64,000 bases of DNA from Bradyrhizobium zhanjiangense (GTDB lineage Bacteria; Pseudomonadota; Alphaproteobacteria; Rhizobiales; Xanthobacteraceae): NCBI RefSeq assembly GCF_004114935.1, contig NZ_CP022221.1, positions 5,725,001-5,789,000 of the forward strand. Reading direction: 5' to 3'. How positions within the stretch are numbered: the first letter of the stretch is position 1; each line of letters starts with the position of its first letter. A program made the position numbers and the translations under genes. Under the pieces are notes generated by a model. That model made no database searches, was not told the DNA's origin, and was given only the letters and a program-made list of their open reading frames with translations. Positions 17,230-25,368 of this stretch are shown piece by piece.

Positions 17230-17616
17230 ATGAACAGCGCCGATCTCGCCGAGACCTATCGCAGCTACATCGCCTGCCTGAACCGGCAGGACTGGCCGGC
17301 CCTCGGCCGGTTCGTGCATGACAATGTCGTTCACAACGGTCGGCCGCTCGGGCTGTCCGGCTATCGCGCGATGCTGGAGCAGGATTTCCGCGAGATTCCG
17401 GACCTACGCTTCAACATCGCGCTGTTGACCTCGGATCCGCCCACCATAGCCTGCCGGCTGACATTCGACTGCACGCCGGCCGGACAATTCCTGGGCCTCG
17501 ACGTGAACGGCAAGCGCGTGTCCTTTTGCGAGCACGTCTTCTATGCGTTTCACGATGGAAAGATCCGGCAGGTCTGGTCGGTGATCGACAAGGCGGCGAT
17601 CGAGGCGCAGCTCTGA
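17230..17616 (+). CDS. SnoaL-like / ester cyclase NTF2-fold protein
   Basis: A 128-residue protein beginning MNSADLAETYRSYIACLN, with FVHDNVVHNGRPLG and the ending HDGKIRQVWSVIDKAAIE, matching SnoaL-like polyketide cyclase domains of the NTF2 fold. In most bacteria these small proteins have no proven substrate. It lies 56 bases after the MarR-GNAT gene and may be co-transcribed. It is convergent with the MFS gene. Confidence 0.75.
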   Translation: MNSADLAETYRSYIACLNRQDWPALGRFVHDNVVHNGRPLGLSGYRAMLEQDFREIPDLRFNIALLTSDPPTIACRLTFDCTPAGQFLGLDVNGKRVSFCEHVFYAFHDGKIRQVWSVIDKAAIEAQL

Positions 17617-17637
17617 CGCTGCGCCTCGATCTCGAAC

Positions 17638-18855
17638 TTACGCCGGCGCTGGTGCGGCCTCGCCTTGCGGCTTTGCGAATGGGCGGAACGTCATCGCCAT
17701 CAGGAAGGCGCCGAGGCCCATCGCCCAGGAGGCGATATAGAGCCAGGCATAACTCGAGAACGCGTCGTAGATCAGGCCGCCTGCGAGCGGGCCGGTTGCC
17801 ATGCCGAGGCTGCCGGCCATCGCGGAGCCGCCGATCACCGTGCCCATCATCTTGAGCGGGAAGTTCTCGCGAATGAGAACGGCATAGAGCGGCATGGTCC
17901 CGGCATAGATGAAGCCGAAGACGGCGCCGACCGCGTAGAACGTCGCGAGCTGATGCGCGAAGACGTAGGCCAGCGCGCCGAACGCCTGGAGCAGGAGGCC
18001 CGAGACCAGCACCCGCTTGGCGCCGAAGCGGTCGCCGAGCACGCCGAAGGCGATGCGGCCGCCCAGGCCGGCAAAACCCTCGATGCTGTAGATCGTCACC
18101 GCCGCGACCAGCGGAATGCCGCAGCTCACCGCATAGCTGACGGTGTGGATGATCGGGCCGGAATGAGTGGCGCAGCAGAAGAAGTTGGTGGCGAGCAGGA
18201 TCAAGAATTGCGGCGAGCGCAGCGCCTCGCCCATTGACAACTCGCCCTGCGCGCCCTCGCCCTTTGGTGCAGCGGCAGCATGCGCGAGCGCCGGCGGACG
18301 GCGCACCAGGAACGAGACCGGGATCATGATGGCGCCGACCACCAGCGCGACGATCTGCATCGAGGTGCGCCAATCGTGGCCGGAGACGAGCCAGGCCGCA
18401 AACGGTGCCATCGTCATCGGCGCCATGCCCATGCCGGCCGAGACCAGCGACACAGCGAGGCTGCGTTGGGTCTCGAACCAGCCGGTCACGGTCGCCATCA
18501 TCGGCGCGAAGATCGCCGCGCAGGCCGCCCCGACCAGGAGGCCGAACACGAACTGGAATACGATCAGCGAGGCCGCATGGCTCGCGGCGAACAGGCTCAG
18601 CGCCAGCACCGTCGATCCCGTCAGCACCACCGGCCGCGGCCCGAATCTATCCGTCAGCGTGCCCCAGACCATGCTGGTGAAGGCCATGGCCAGAAAGCCG
18701 ATGGTCATCGCGCTGGAGATGCCGGTCACCGACCAGCCGGTGTCCTTCGTGATCGGCTGCAAGAACACCGGCAGCGAAAACATGCCGCCGATCGCGACGC
18801 AGCCAAGCAGGCCGCCGGCGGCGACGATCACCCAGCGGTAGGGGGATTGAGTCAT
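17638..18855 (-). CDS. MFS transporter, monocarboxylate/OFA-like
   Basis: A 405-residue inner-membrane carrier with twelve predicted helices. The loop-2 motif appears as WGTLTDRFGPRPV (about residue 64) and again in the second half as GRIAFGVLGDRFGAKRV. The sequence style is that of the oxalate/formate and monocarboxylate branch. Its substrate cannot be read from sequence. A GGGAG ribosome-binding site precedes the ATG. The 290 bases upstream of it (18856-19144) hold no gene that I can support. Confidence 0.87.
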   Translation of the reverse strand: MTQSPYRWVIVAAGGLLGCVAIGGMFSLPVFLQPITKDTGWSVTGISSAMTIGFLAMAFTSMVWGTLTDRFGPRPVVLTGSTVLALSLFAASHAASLIVFQFVFGLLVGAACAAIFAPMMATVTGWFETQRSLAVSLVSAGMGMAPMTMAPFAAWLVSGHDWRTSMQIVALVVGAIMIPVSFLVRRPPALAHAAAAPKGEGAQGELSMGEALRSPQFLILLATNFFCCATHSGPIIHTVSYAVSCGIPLVAAVTIYSIEGFAGLGGRIAFGVLGDRFGAKRVLVSGLLLQAFGALAYVFAHQLATFYAVGAVFGFIYAGTMPLYAVLIRENFPLKMMGTVIGGSAMAGSLGMATGPLAGGLIYDAFSSYAWLYIASWAMGLGAFLMAMTFRPFAKPQGEAAPAPA

Positions 18856-19144
18856 TTTGGTCTCCCGTCAGATCTGTCTGGGTGGAAGACGAACGGGAAC
18901 AGCGCCGGCCGACAGCGCAACGTCGTTTTTGCCGCACGCTTTTGTGACCTGCCAATAAAATGTGCGAAAACAACCCCATGCACAGTAGCCGATCCCTGCC
19001 GGATCAATGACTTACGGCGTTGCGACCGCGATTTGACGCGTCGGGCAAAACACCGGCACAATGGCATCATCCCGCTGAACTTGATCTCATTGCGATCGAA
19101 CTTCGCCATCCTCGGTGCGCCACGTATCCTGCCCGGTTCGATGC

Positions 19145-19576
19145 TCAGATCTCGCTTAGCGCTCGCATGAAATTGGGCGTCGACCATGTTGCGACGCCGG
19201 TTCCGGCGAAGTCGCGGTCGGTGGTCCAGACATCGGCCTCGACGCTCCACGCCAACGCGAGCACATGGGCATCGCGCACCGATCCATTGCGGCTCGGCAC
19301 GGCATCGCGAAGGGCCTCCTCGCACCGGGCGATGACCGGCTCCAACGATGCAACGGGAACGATCGTCAACAACTCCGATAGAACATCCAGCACATCGAGC
19401 AGTTCGGGGCGCTGCAAGCCGAGCGCGATGCGCCGACGCGCCTCCTGAACGACACGATCCGTCGTCACGAGGATCACCTTTCCGGCGGCGGCCAAAAGCG
19501 CGCCCGAACTTCGGCCGCGAACCGCGGCGACCAGAATGGCCGCATCGATGACGACAGTCGTCGACGGCCGTCTCAC
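19145..19576 (-). CDS. PIN-domain toxin (VapC-like ribonuclease)
   Basis: A 143-residue PIN protein with the expected acidic residues: Asp in VVIDAAILVAA near residue 11, Glu in VQEARRR, Asp in RDAHVLALAW and Asp in WTTDRDF near the end. PIN toxins cut RNA. It starts within the stop of the upstream antitoxin gene (four-base overlap), the usual toxin-antitoxin layout. Several features (RSSGALLAAAGK, WSTPNFMRAL) resemble chromosomal PIN proteins rather than classical VapC. Confidence 0.82.
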   Translation of the reverse strand: MRRPSTTVVIDAAILVAAVRGRSSGALLAAAGKVILVTTDRVVQEARRRIALGLQRPELLDVLDVLSELLTIVPVASLEPVIARCEEALRDAVPSRNGSVRDAHVLALAWSVEADVWTTDRDFAGTGVATWSTPNFMRALSEI

Positions 19577-19860
19577 GCTTTCCGCTTGCGCGTCAGGGCC
19601 TTCACCGCCGCAACCGACCAGTCGACCGGATCGACCTCGCCGAAGCCGGCGAGCGCCGCATCGTCCGCAGCCGCGTCGCGGCCTTTGGCCAGTCGTTCCG
19701 CACGCGCCAGAACGGCCGCCAAGCGCTCCGGATCGGTCGCCTTGAGCGGGATCAGAAGCCCGACCGTCCGCTCACCCGATTTCACGGCCGTCGGGCCGGG
19801 CAACGCACCGATGGCTTCACCGGAAATCTTCTGTAGATCGCGGATGCTGATATGAGCCAT
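19573..19860 (-). CDS. Antitoxin partner of the PIN toxin
   Basis: A 95-residue protein beginning MAHISIRDLQKISGEAIGAL. The N-terminal SIRDLQ...VGLLIPL pattern is like Phd/YefM-type DNA-binding antitoxins. The C-terminal part is Ala/Arg/Lys-rich and would wrap the toxin. It overlaps the toxin start by four bases. An imperfect palindrome (19868-19890) just upstream of its ATG is a likely autoregulatory operator. Confidence 0.75.
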   Translation of the reverse strand: MAHISIRDLQKISGEAIGALPGPTAVKSGERTVGLLIPLKATDPERLAAVLARAERLAKGRDAAADDAALAGFGEVDPVDWSVAAVKALTRKRKA

Positions 19861-19867
19861 GATGCTG

Positions 19868-19890
19868 ACTTACATACGCCCATAAGTAAC
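19868..19890. promoter_or_regulatory. Possible operator of the toxin-antitoxin operon
   Basis: TTACATA and TAAGTAA form an imperfect inverted repeat (six of seven positions) eight bases upstream of the antitoxin ATG. The position suits antitoxin autoregulation; this is an inference from symmetry only. Confidence 0.35.
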
Positions 19891-19952
19891 AGACGGCAAG
19901 ATGCTTTGCGCCGGACGCGCCCGTCCCGGCAACCAACGATCGGAATCTCGGC

Positions 19953-20410
19953 ATGCCAAAGATCGACCTCGCCACAGTGCCGGCTCGCAAGGGCTCCGGC
20001 TACCCCGCGCCCTTCAGCGCCCCATGCGCCGACCGCATCCGGCAGCGGCTCGGCAATGCCGGAGGCCTGTCAGATTTCGGCATCAACCTGATGCGCCTGC
20101 CGCCGGGCAATTGGTCGAGCCAGCGCACTGGCATTCGCACGAGGACGAGTTCGTCTACATCCTCGAAGGCGAAGTGACGCTGATCGCGGAGGACGGCGAA
20201 ACCGCGTTGCGCGCGGGCGACTGCGCGGCTTTCCCAAAGACAAGCGGCAACGGCCATCACATGATCAACAGGTCGAACACGACGGCCGTCTATCTCGAAG
20301 TCGGCTCGCGCTCGCAAGATGACCTCATCACCTGCTCCGACATCGACATGATGAGCCCGGCATCCGACGGCCGGTTCCTGCACAAGGACGGCACGCCGTA
20401 TCCGGACTAG
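19953..20410 (+). pseudogene. Cupin-domain protein, broken by a one-base deletion
   Basis: The first part reads MPKIDLATVPARKGSGYPAP through MRLPPGNWSSQR in one frame. The second part, HWHSHEDEFVYILEGEVTLI to DGTPYPD, is in another. Adding one base between about 20119 and 20124 restores a 152-residue cupin with the metal motif H-W-H-S-H-E and the second motif GNGHHMINRS. The inactivation is either real or a sequencing slip. The last 116 bases are repeated about 3.6 kb downstream at 23901-24016. Confidence 0.8.
20289..20404 (+). repeat. 116-bp direct repeat, copy 1 (cupin 3' end)
   Basis: This copy matches 23901-24016 with five mismatches by eye (about 95 percent) in the same orientation. The two copies bracket the ATP-grasp, metallopeptidase and alpha/beta-hydrolase genes. 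Two explanations are a tandem duplication that has decayed, or insertion of the bracketed segment. Confidence 0.85.
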
Positions 20411-20486
20411 GTGGACTCATGAGCCCGCGCAGCGGGCCATCCGGGTCGGGAGATGCAACGACATGCTGCCTGTCTCGCGTTGCCTC

Positions 20487-21521
20487 TCAGCCTACGGATA
20501 CGCCCGCCTTTGCCCGGCTAATTCCGAGAGCCAGAATGCGATGCAGCAGGTCCGTGTAGTTAAGTCCGTCATGCCGAGCCGCTGTAGCGAACTCTTGGCT
20601 CTTTGCGATCTCGGGATTGGGGTTCGCCTCGATGAAATACGGCGTGCCATCGGCCGTGAGGCGAAAATCGATGCGCGCGTATCCATCGAGCCCAAGCGCC
20701 CGGTAGATGCGCTTTGCGGCTCGCTGAATGCGAGCGGTGACTTCGGGTGCGAGGTCCGTCGCCGGTCCGTCGACTATCCCGACACGCTCCTGATAATCGG
20801 TATCGTGCTTGGCTTTTTCGGTGGCGATCTGCCGTGACCTGCGCCCGCCCATGCTGCCGAACTTTAGCTCCCAAATGGGCAGAACTCGCAGCCGATTATT
20901 GCCGAGCACGCCGACATAAAGCTCGCGCCCCTCGATAAACTGCTCGGCGATGGCGGCGGTTTCGCTCCGGTCGTGGATGAACGCGACCCGCTCTGCGAGC
21001 TTCTCGTCCGTATCGACGATGGATGCCTGCGAGATGCCGAAGGATCCATCCAGGTTCAGGCTCTTGACGATCAGCGGCAGCGCGAGATGTGCAGGTCGCT
21101 TGACCCTGCGGCGCATCGGGAAGACGGCGAAGGCCGGAACCGCGATCCGGCGATGATGCACCAGCGTCTTAGACAGGTCCTTGCCGCGCGCCAGCATCAG
21201 ACCACGCGGGTTGCAGCCCGTATACGGGACCTTCATCAGCTCGAGATAGCTCGCGATGTGCTGGTCATAGGCAACGTTATAGTGGAACTCTTCCAGCAGC
21301 GTGAAGGCCACGTGCGGCTTGAAGCTCTCGATCTCGTCGCGCACCGGCCTGATTTCCTCCTGCGCGCCGAGGGGGCGAACCTCATGGCCGGCCGCGCGCA
21401 AGGTGCTCACCACGTCATATTCTGTTTTCCATTCGTTGATCTGTTGCGCGGTGTATCCGTCGGTCGAGTCCGGTGGCATGAAGTCCGGATGCATGAGCAC
21501 CAGAATGCGAAGCCGTCTCAT
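20487..21521 (-). CDS. ATP-grasp ligase (D-Ala-D-Ala ligase-like)
   Basis: A 344-residue ATP-grasp protein. LPLIVKSLNLDGSFGISQAS holds the ATP-binding Lys and flexible loop (about residue 155), AIAEQFIEGRELYVGVLG the next conserved block, and DGYARIDFRLTADGTPYFIE then ANPNPEIA the Mg-binding residues (about 290-310). This fold forms amide or peptide bonds through an acyl-phosphate. It is not a housekeeping Ddl, as the N-terminal half and the neighbour differ. The start is taken as ATG at 21521 because its ATGA overlaps the stop of the upstream metallopeptidase; an ATG at 21533 is also possible. It probably modifies or links a peptide or amino-acid substrate. Confidence 0.82.
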   Translation of the reverse strand: MRRLRILVLMHPDFMPPDSTDGYTAQQINEWKTEYDVVSTLRAAGHEVRPLGAQEEIRPVRDEIESFKPHVAFTLLEEFHYNVAYDQHIASYLELMKVPYTGCNPRGLMLARGKDLSKTLVHHRRIAVPAFAVFPMRRRVKRPAHLALPLIVKSLNLDGSFGISQASIVDTDEKLAERVAFIHDRSETAAIAEQFIEGRELYVGVLGNNRLRVLPIWELKFGSMGGRRSRQIATEKAKHDTDYQERVGIVDGPATDLAPEVTARIQRAAKRIYRALGLDGYARIDFRLTADGTPYFIEANPNPEIAKSQEFATAARHDGLNYTDLLHRILALGISRAKAGVSVG

Positions 21522-22546
21522 AGTGCGATCCATTTGCGGCGCGATGGGCCGAATAGCGCGTGCATGGTCTTGGCGGTCACGAGGACGGTGAAGTCGAGGA
21601 CGAGCTTCTGCTCCGGTCCGACGGCACGCAGATCGAGCTCGCGGCAGCGGGAGATCATGTCGTCAAGCACAGCATCAAGCGTGAGCTGGTTCTCGCCCGT
21701 CCACCGCGCGACCAATTGCCTGATTTGGGCGCGGTGTCGCCTGATCAAGACCGAAGCCGGTTTTCCACGTTTATGTCGTGGGTCGGCGGAAAAGAGCCTG
21801 GAGAGGTCGCGGTCGTAGGTCTTCGGCGGCGTGAAGGCGTAGAACGCCTGCTTCTTCTTGTAATGGTCTTCGAGTGTTTCGCTGAGCTGGCGCAGCGGGT
21901 CGACACGCTCTCGCGTGGTGATCAGCGGTCGCTTTCCCGCAATCTCGCCCATCAGCTCGTCGACATATTCGAGTTTCTTCAGCGCTGGCCAACCGGCATA
22001 TCGCGTCCGCCAGTTCGAACGCGGCCGCAGCCACACTGCAAAAGTTTCGGCGAAGTCTTCGTCGGGGTGGCTCTGCGCGTACCAGAGGCGCAGATGTTGG
22101 ACATAGCGCCGGCTGGCCGGATTGGGCCGGTAGTAGCGCGGGTAGTGTTTCGATGACGGGCCGAACAGCTGCTGCCAGCGCCGGCGGCGCTGCAATTGGT
22201 AGCCGTGCTGCATGGCATGGCCCGCCTCGTGACGGAGGATGGCCATGCACTCGCGCCAAGTTCCACCCTCGACATCGAACATCATCTTCTTCTCGAGCTT
22301 CATCAAGCGGGGATGGGCGAGATAAAATGGGATGGCAATGCCGGGAACACCCGCCGGACTAAACCATTCGCTCGAGATCCATGTATGTGGCCGCAGCCGG
22401 ATGCCCCGCTCTTCGAGCTCTTCGTGGAGAGCGCTGACACAATCCTCGAGCCAAGTGCCTTCGACCGCAACCCCCAGGCTGCTGAGCCGTTGCTTGAGCA
22501 ACTGATCATCCGACAGCCGTTCCCAACGATATTTCCGGCGTGGCAT
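21518..22546 (-). CDS. Putative zinc-binding metallopeptidase (HEAGH) coupled to ATP-grasp gene
   Basis: A 342-residue soluble protein. The zinc motif HEAGH is in MAILRHEAGHAMQHGYQ (about residue 134), and a downstream FAETFAVWLRP block (about 188-198) probably supplies the third ligand. The arrangement matches a group annotated as putative zinc-binding metallopeptidases. The start is set at 22546 (MPRRKYRWERLSDDQ); an open frame continues upstream, but with poor coding character and no better ribosome-binding site. Its stop overlaps the ATP-grasp start (ATGA), so the two proteins are made together and should act in one pathway. The substrate is unknown. Confidence 0.78.
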   Translation of the reverse strand: MPRRKYRWERLSDDQLLKQRLSSLGVAVEGTWLEDCVSALHEELEERGIRLRPHTWISSEWFSPAGVPGIAIPFYLAHPRLMKLEKKMMFDVEGGTWRECMAILRHEAGHAMQHGYQLQRRRRWQQLFGPSSKHYPRYYRPNPASRRYVQHLRLWYAQSHPDEDFAETFAVWLRPRSNWRTRYAGWPALKKLEYVDELMGEIAGKRPLITTRERVDPLRQLSETLEDHYKKKQAFYAFTPPKTYDRDLSRLFSADPRHKRGKPASVLIRRHRAQIRQLVARWTGENQLTLDAVLDDMISRCRELDLRAVGPEQKLVLDFTVLVTAKTMHALFGPSRRKWIAL

Positions 22547-22748
22547 AGCGGATCTGGAAGTCCTAACAACCCGGTAGCTAGATGATGTCATAGGATGCTG
22601 CTGACAACAACTCGACCCTTCGCAACGTGCCGGCAACGTGCCGTTGTTCAGCGGCCCGCATCGGCTTGGGGTCATCGGCCGCCGTTAACGTCCAGGCGGG
22701 ACGAGTTCCGGGTTGGGCTCGGAAGCCCAACGCTTGTGAGCACATGCC

Positions 22749-23765
22749 TTAGTTGGCGAGGCCCTGCTTTCCGATCCAATCGTTGACCAGCCTGGCGATG
22801 TCGTCGGAGTTGCGGTCCATCATCATCATGTGGGTATTGCCCTTGATCCCCATCTTGGGCAGCTCGAACGTATCGACCTTCCCGCCGGTCGCCGCGATCG
22901 CCTGTCCCCATCTCGTCGGATTGACCACGAGCTTCGACCACACCGAGACCTTGTCCAGGAAATCGCCCCACACGATGAGATGCGGCACGCCCTTGAGTTT
23001 TGCGGCATCGGCCTTGGCGGGATCAGGCGCGCCTGACGGTTCGACGGCGATCAGCGCCTTGACTTTGTCGGGCGCATTGAGCGCGGCAGTAAAGCCGAAA
23101 TTGCCGCCCTGGCTGTGCACTACGATGATGCAGGGGCACACCTTCTGCACCAGCGAGTCATAGGCTTTTTGCGTGGCAGCGTCGTTCGTGGCCCAGCGCG
23201 GAATACCCTGCTTGGCGAACTGGTCGAACGCCTCGATCGGGAACTGCTCGCCCTCGAACGCCTCGCGCTTGCCGCCGACTTCGTAGCTCGGCCCGATCCG
23301 GAACAGCTCCCATGCCTCCTTCTTCGGCCGGAAGAACGGCTCGCTCTTGAAGATTTCAGGATAGCGCGCCCAGGAAGCGCGGCCGCGCTCGACCGCATCC
23401 GAGACGTAGACGTCATAACCGGCATTGAGGAAGAACTGCTGCCAGCCCGGCTTACCGTCGGGCTTGGTCTCCCAGGTCGCGCCGGAGAGGCCGCCGCCAT
23501 GCCAGAGCAGCAGCGGCAGTTTCGACTTCGGCTGCGCGAGCTTGACGAACTGGACATACATCTGCTCGACCTCGAACTCGCCGTTCGGATCGACCTTGAT
23601 CGGCGGCGCGCCGGGCGAGAACACGATCTCCTTCGAGGCAAGCCCGCTCAGCGTCTCGGTGCGCCCACCGATGTGGAAGCTGCCGACCTCCTTGACGAGA
23701 TAGTCGGCCGCGGCCGGCGTTGCTGATGCGATGGCTGTTGCCAGGGCGATCAGGGTCCTGCGCAT
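22749..23765 (-). CDS. Exported alpha/beta-hydrolase (esterase-like)
   Basis: A 338-residue protein with an N-terminal signal peptide (MRRTLIALATAIASATPAAA, cleavage near residue 20). The body has the alpha/beta-hydrolase fold: LLLWHGGGLSG forms the oxyanion region, VVHSQGGNFGF the nucleophile elbow (Ser in HSQGG), and a late acid/His region contains GNTHMMMMDRNSDD. It is probably periplasmic. A GGAGGAA ribosome-binding site precedes the ATG at 23765, which decides against an upstream start. It has no close operon partner. Confidence 0.85.
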   Translation of the reverse strand: MRRTLIALATAIASATPAAADYLVKEVGSFHIGGRTETLSGLASKEIVFSPGAPPIKVDPNGEFEVEQMYVQFVKLAQPKSKLPLLLWHGGGLSGATWETKPDGKPGWQQFFLNAGYDVYVSDAVERGRASWARYPEIFKSEPFFRPKKEAWELFRIGPSYEVGGKREAFEGEQFPIEAFDQFAKQGIPRWATNDAATQKAYDSLVQKVCPCIIVVHSQGGNFGFTAALNAPDKVKALIAVEPSGAPDPAKADAAKLKGVPHLIVWGDFLDKVSVWSKLVVNPTRWGQAIAATGGKVDTFELPKMGIKGNTHMMMMDRNSDDIARLVNDWIGKQGLAN

Positions 23766-23900
23766 GAGGTGCTTCCTCCATTCTCGATGTTTCTTGTTGG
23801 CAGCATTGTTATGCGAAGCGCCGATGCAGGGCAAATTCGCCGTGCCAACAAAAACTCGAAAATCCCCATGCGCGGTAGCCGCTCCTGCGTTCTCAAGGAT

Positions 23901-24016
23901 CTACCTCGAAGTCGGCTCGCGTTCGCAAGAAGACCTCATCACCTGCTCCGATATCGACATGATGAGCCCGGCATCCGACGGCCGCTTCCTGCACAAGGAC
24001 GGCACGCCGTATCCGG
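23901..24016 (+). repeat. 116-bp direct repeat, copy 2 (cupin 3' remnant)
   Basis: This encodes LEVGSRSQEDLITCSDIDMM through DGTPYP with a stop, the same C-terminus as the cupin at 19953-20410, but with no N-terminal part upstream. Five mismatches to copy 1 in 116 bases suggest a fairly recent duplication. Confidence 0.85.
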
Positions 24017-24037
24017 CGTGACGTCAGCAGCGTAGCT

Positions 24038-24616
24038 TCACATGGCTGCGCTGCCGCGCCACGTGCTGACGGTGAGCCAGACCGCCGAGACCAGAAAATA
24101 GAGCGCGCCGACCGCAGCATAGCCCGCGACGTTCGCGATCGACGGCACTGCAGGCATCGAGGCCTGGAAGATGAAGAAGCCGCCCGCCAGAGCCGACTGG
24201 CCACCGCTGAGCACCATGGCCCACTGCGCGCCGAAACGCTTCCAGCGCCGCACCGCCGTGCCGAGCTGAAGCAATCCGGACAGGATCGCCCAGGCCCCGA
24301 AGATTCCGAGCACCCAATTCATGCTCACCTGCAAGGCCAGGATGACCGCGATGGTGGTGGCCAGGCTGACCAGCACGTTCAGGACCTGCGTGCGGTTTTG
24401 CGCCAACCCGCCGCTGCAGAGCGCGTCGAGATAATTGGCCGCGGCATCCCATGCCGGATAGACCACGAGCAACGCTGCTGCGCTCACCGCAGACGACGGC
24501 GCGATCGCAAAGGCCGCGATGACCCAGGCGACGGAAAACGCCACACGCAGGAAATAATAGTGCTTCAGCCATTGCACATGGTCGGCCGTATCCAAAACCA
24601 TCTCGCGATCACTCAT
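24038..24616 (-). CDS. Six-helix membrane protein, DUF308-like
   Basis: A 192-residue protein with six evenly spaced hydrophobic segments starting at about residue 22 and almost no long loops. The layout is like DUF308/HdeD-type small membrane proteins, though the match is only by style. An AAGGAG ribosome-binding site precedes the ATG. A palindrome at 24628-24643, just upstream, matches the operator of the TetR gene next door, so this gene is a likely TetR target. Confidence 0.7.
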   Translation of the reverse strand: MSDREMVLDTADHVQWLKHYYFLRVAFSVAWVIAAFAIAPSSAVSAAALLVVYPAWDAAANYLDALCSGGLAQNRTQVLNVLVSLATTIAVILALQVSMNWVLGIFGAWAILSGLLQLGTAVRRWKRFGAQWAMVLSGGQSALAGGFFIFQASMPAVPSIANVAGYAAVGALYFLVSAVWLTVSTWRGSAAM

Positions 24617-24627
24617 TGTCCGCTCCT

Positions 24628-24643
24628 TACCTACTAGTTGGTA
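24628..24643. promoter_or_regulatory. TetR operator, site 1
   Basis: TACCTACTAGTTGGTA is a near-palindrome lying 11 bases before the ATG of the DUF308-like gene. It differs at only two positions from the core of site 2 (25302-25319 region), and both are followed by GA. Confidence 0.6.
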
Positions 24644-24708
24644 GATTTGCTATGAAGCCGAATCGCCGCGCCGCCGCGATGCTTTTGCAGCCTGTATCGA
24701 CCTCGTCG

Positions 24709-25293
24709 TCAGTGCCTGAGGGAAAGCCGGTCCAGCAGTGGCCGGGTAATGGTCCCAAATATCTTGGGGTCGCCATAGGCGCGCGCCGACAGCATCGCGC
24801 CGTGAACGGTCGCCATGAATCCTTCCGCCTCGACCCGCGCGGTGCTGGAGAACTGGAGCCGCCCCTGCCGTTTGCCGCGCTCCATCACCGATGTCAGCCA
24901 CGAGGCCAGTGCGCGGAAATGAGCCCGGACCTCGACTGCCACGTCCTCGGGCAGGATCGGAAACTCGCTGGCAAGGAGCGCACACACGCAGAACGGAGCC
25001 GTCGCGTCCTTGATGCACGTTTCCCAGTACGCGATGTAGCTTTTGAGCTGCTCGGCGGGGTCTGGAATATTGCGTTCGAGTGCCGACAGTCCCGCCTGGG
25101 CCTCCTCGCGATAGCGCGACACGAGGGTGCGGACCAGATCGACCTTGCTGGCGAAATGGTGGTGGATGCTGGGCTTGCGGATGCCGACGATTTCGGCGAC
25201 GTCGGCGTAGCTGAAACCGTTGTAGCCGCCTGCAATGATCAGCGTACGTGCGCAGGCCAGAATGTCGTCGGCAGTCGATGAAGTATTGCTCAT
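24709..25293 (-). CDS. TetR-family regulator of the adjacent membrane protein
   Basis: A 194-residue regulator. Its N-terminal helix-turn-helix (about 8-55) reads ILACARTLIIAGGYNGFSYADVAEIVGI, then HHHFASKVDLV. The C-terminal domain is of the TetR_C type with CVCALLASEFPILPEDV. It stands between the DUF308-like gene and a divergent deformylase-like gene. Matching palindromes lie at both of its flanks (24628-24643 and 25298-25325), which fits autorepression plus control of both neighbours. Confidence 0.88.
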   Translation of the reverse strand: MSNTSSTADDILACARTLIIAGGYNGFSYADVAEIVGIRKPSIHHHFASKVDLVRTLVSRYREEAQAGLSALERNIPDPAEQLKSYIAYWETCIKDATAPFCVCALLASEFPILPEDVAVEVRAHFRALASWLTSVMERGKRQGRLQFSSTARVEAEGFMATVHGAMLSARAYGDPKIFGTITRPLLDRLSLRH

Positions 25294-25297
25294 GTCG

Positions 25298-25325
25298 ATT
25301 GTCTACCTTCCAGTTGGTAGACAAT
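25298..25325. promoter_or_regulatory. TetR operator, site 2
   Basis: ATTGTCTACC and GGTAGACAAT form a perfect ten-base inverted repeat around TTCCAGTT. It lies five bases before the TetR start and 44 bases before the divergent deformylase-like gene, so it can control both directions. Confidence 0.7.
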
Positions 25326-25368
25326 CAAGATGGCGTGCTTCAATGATCCGTGAGTGGTAGGAGCCTGC

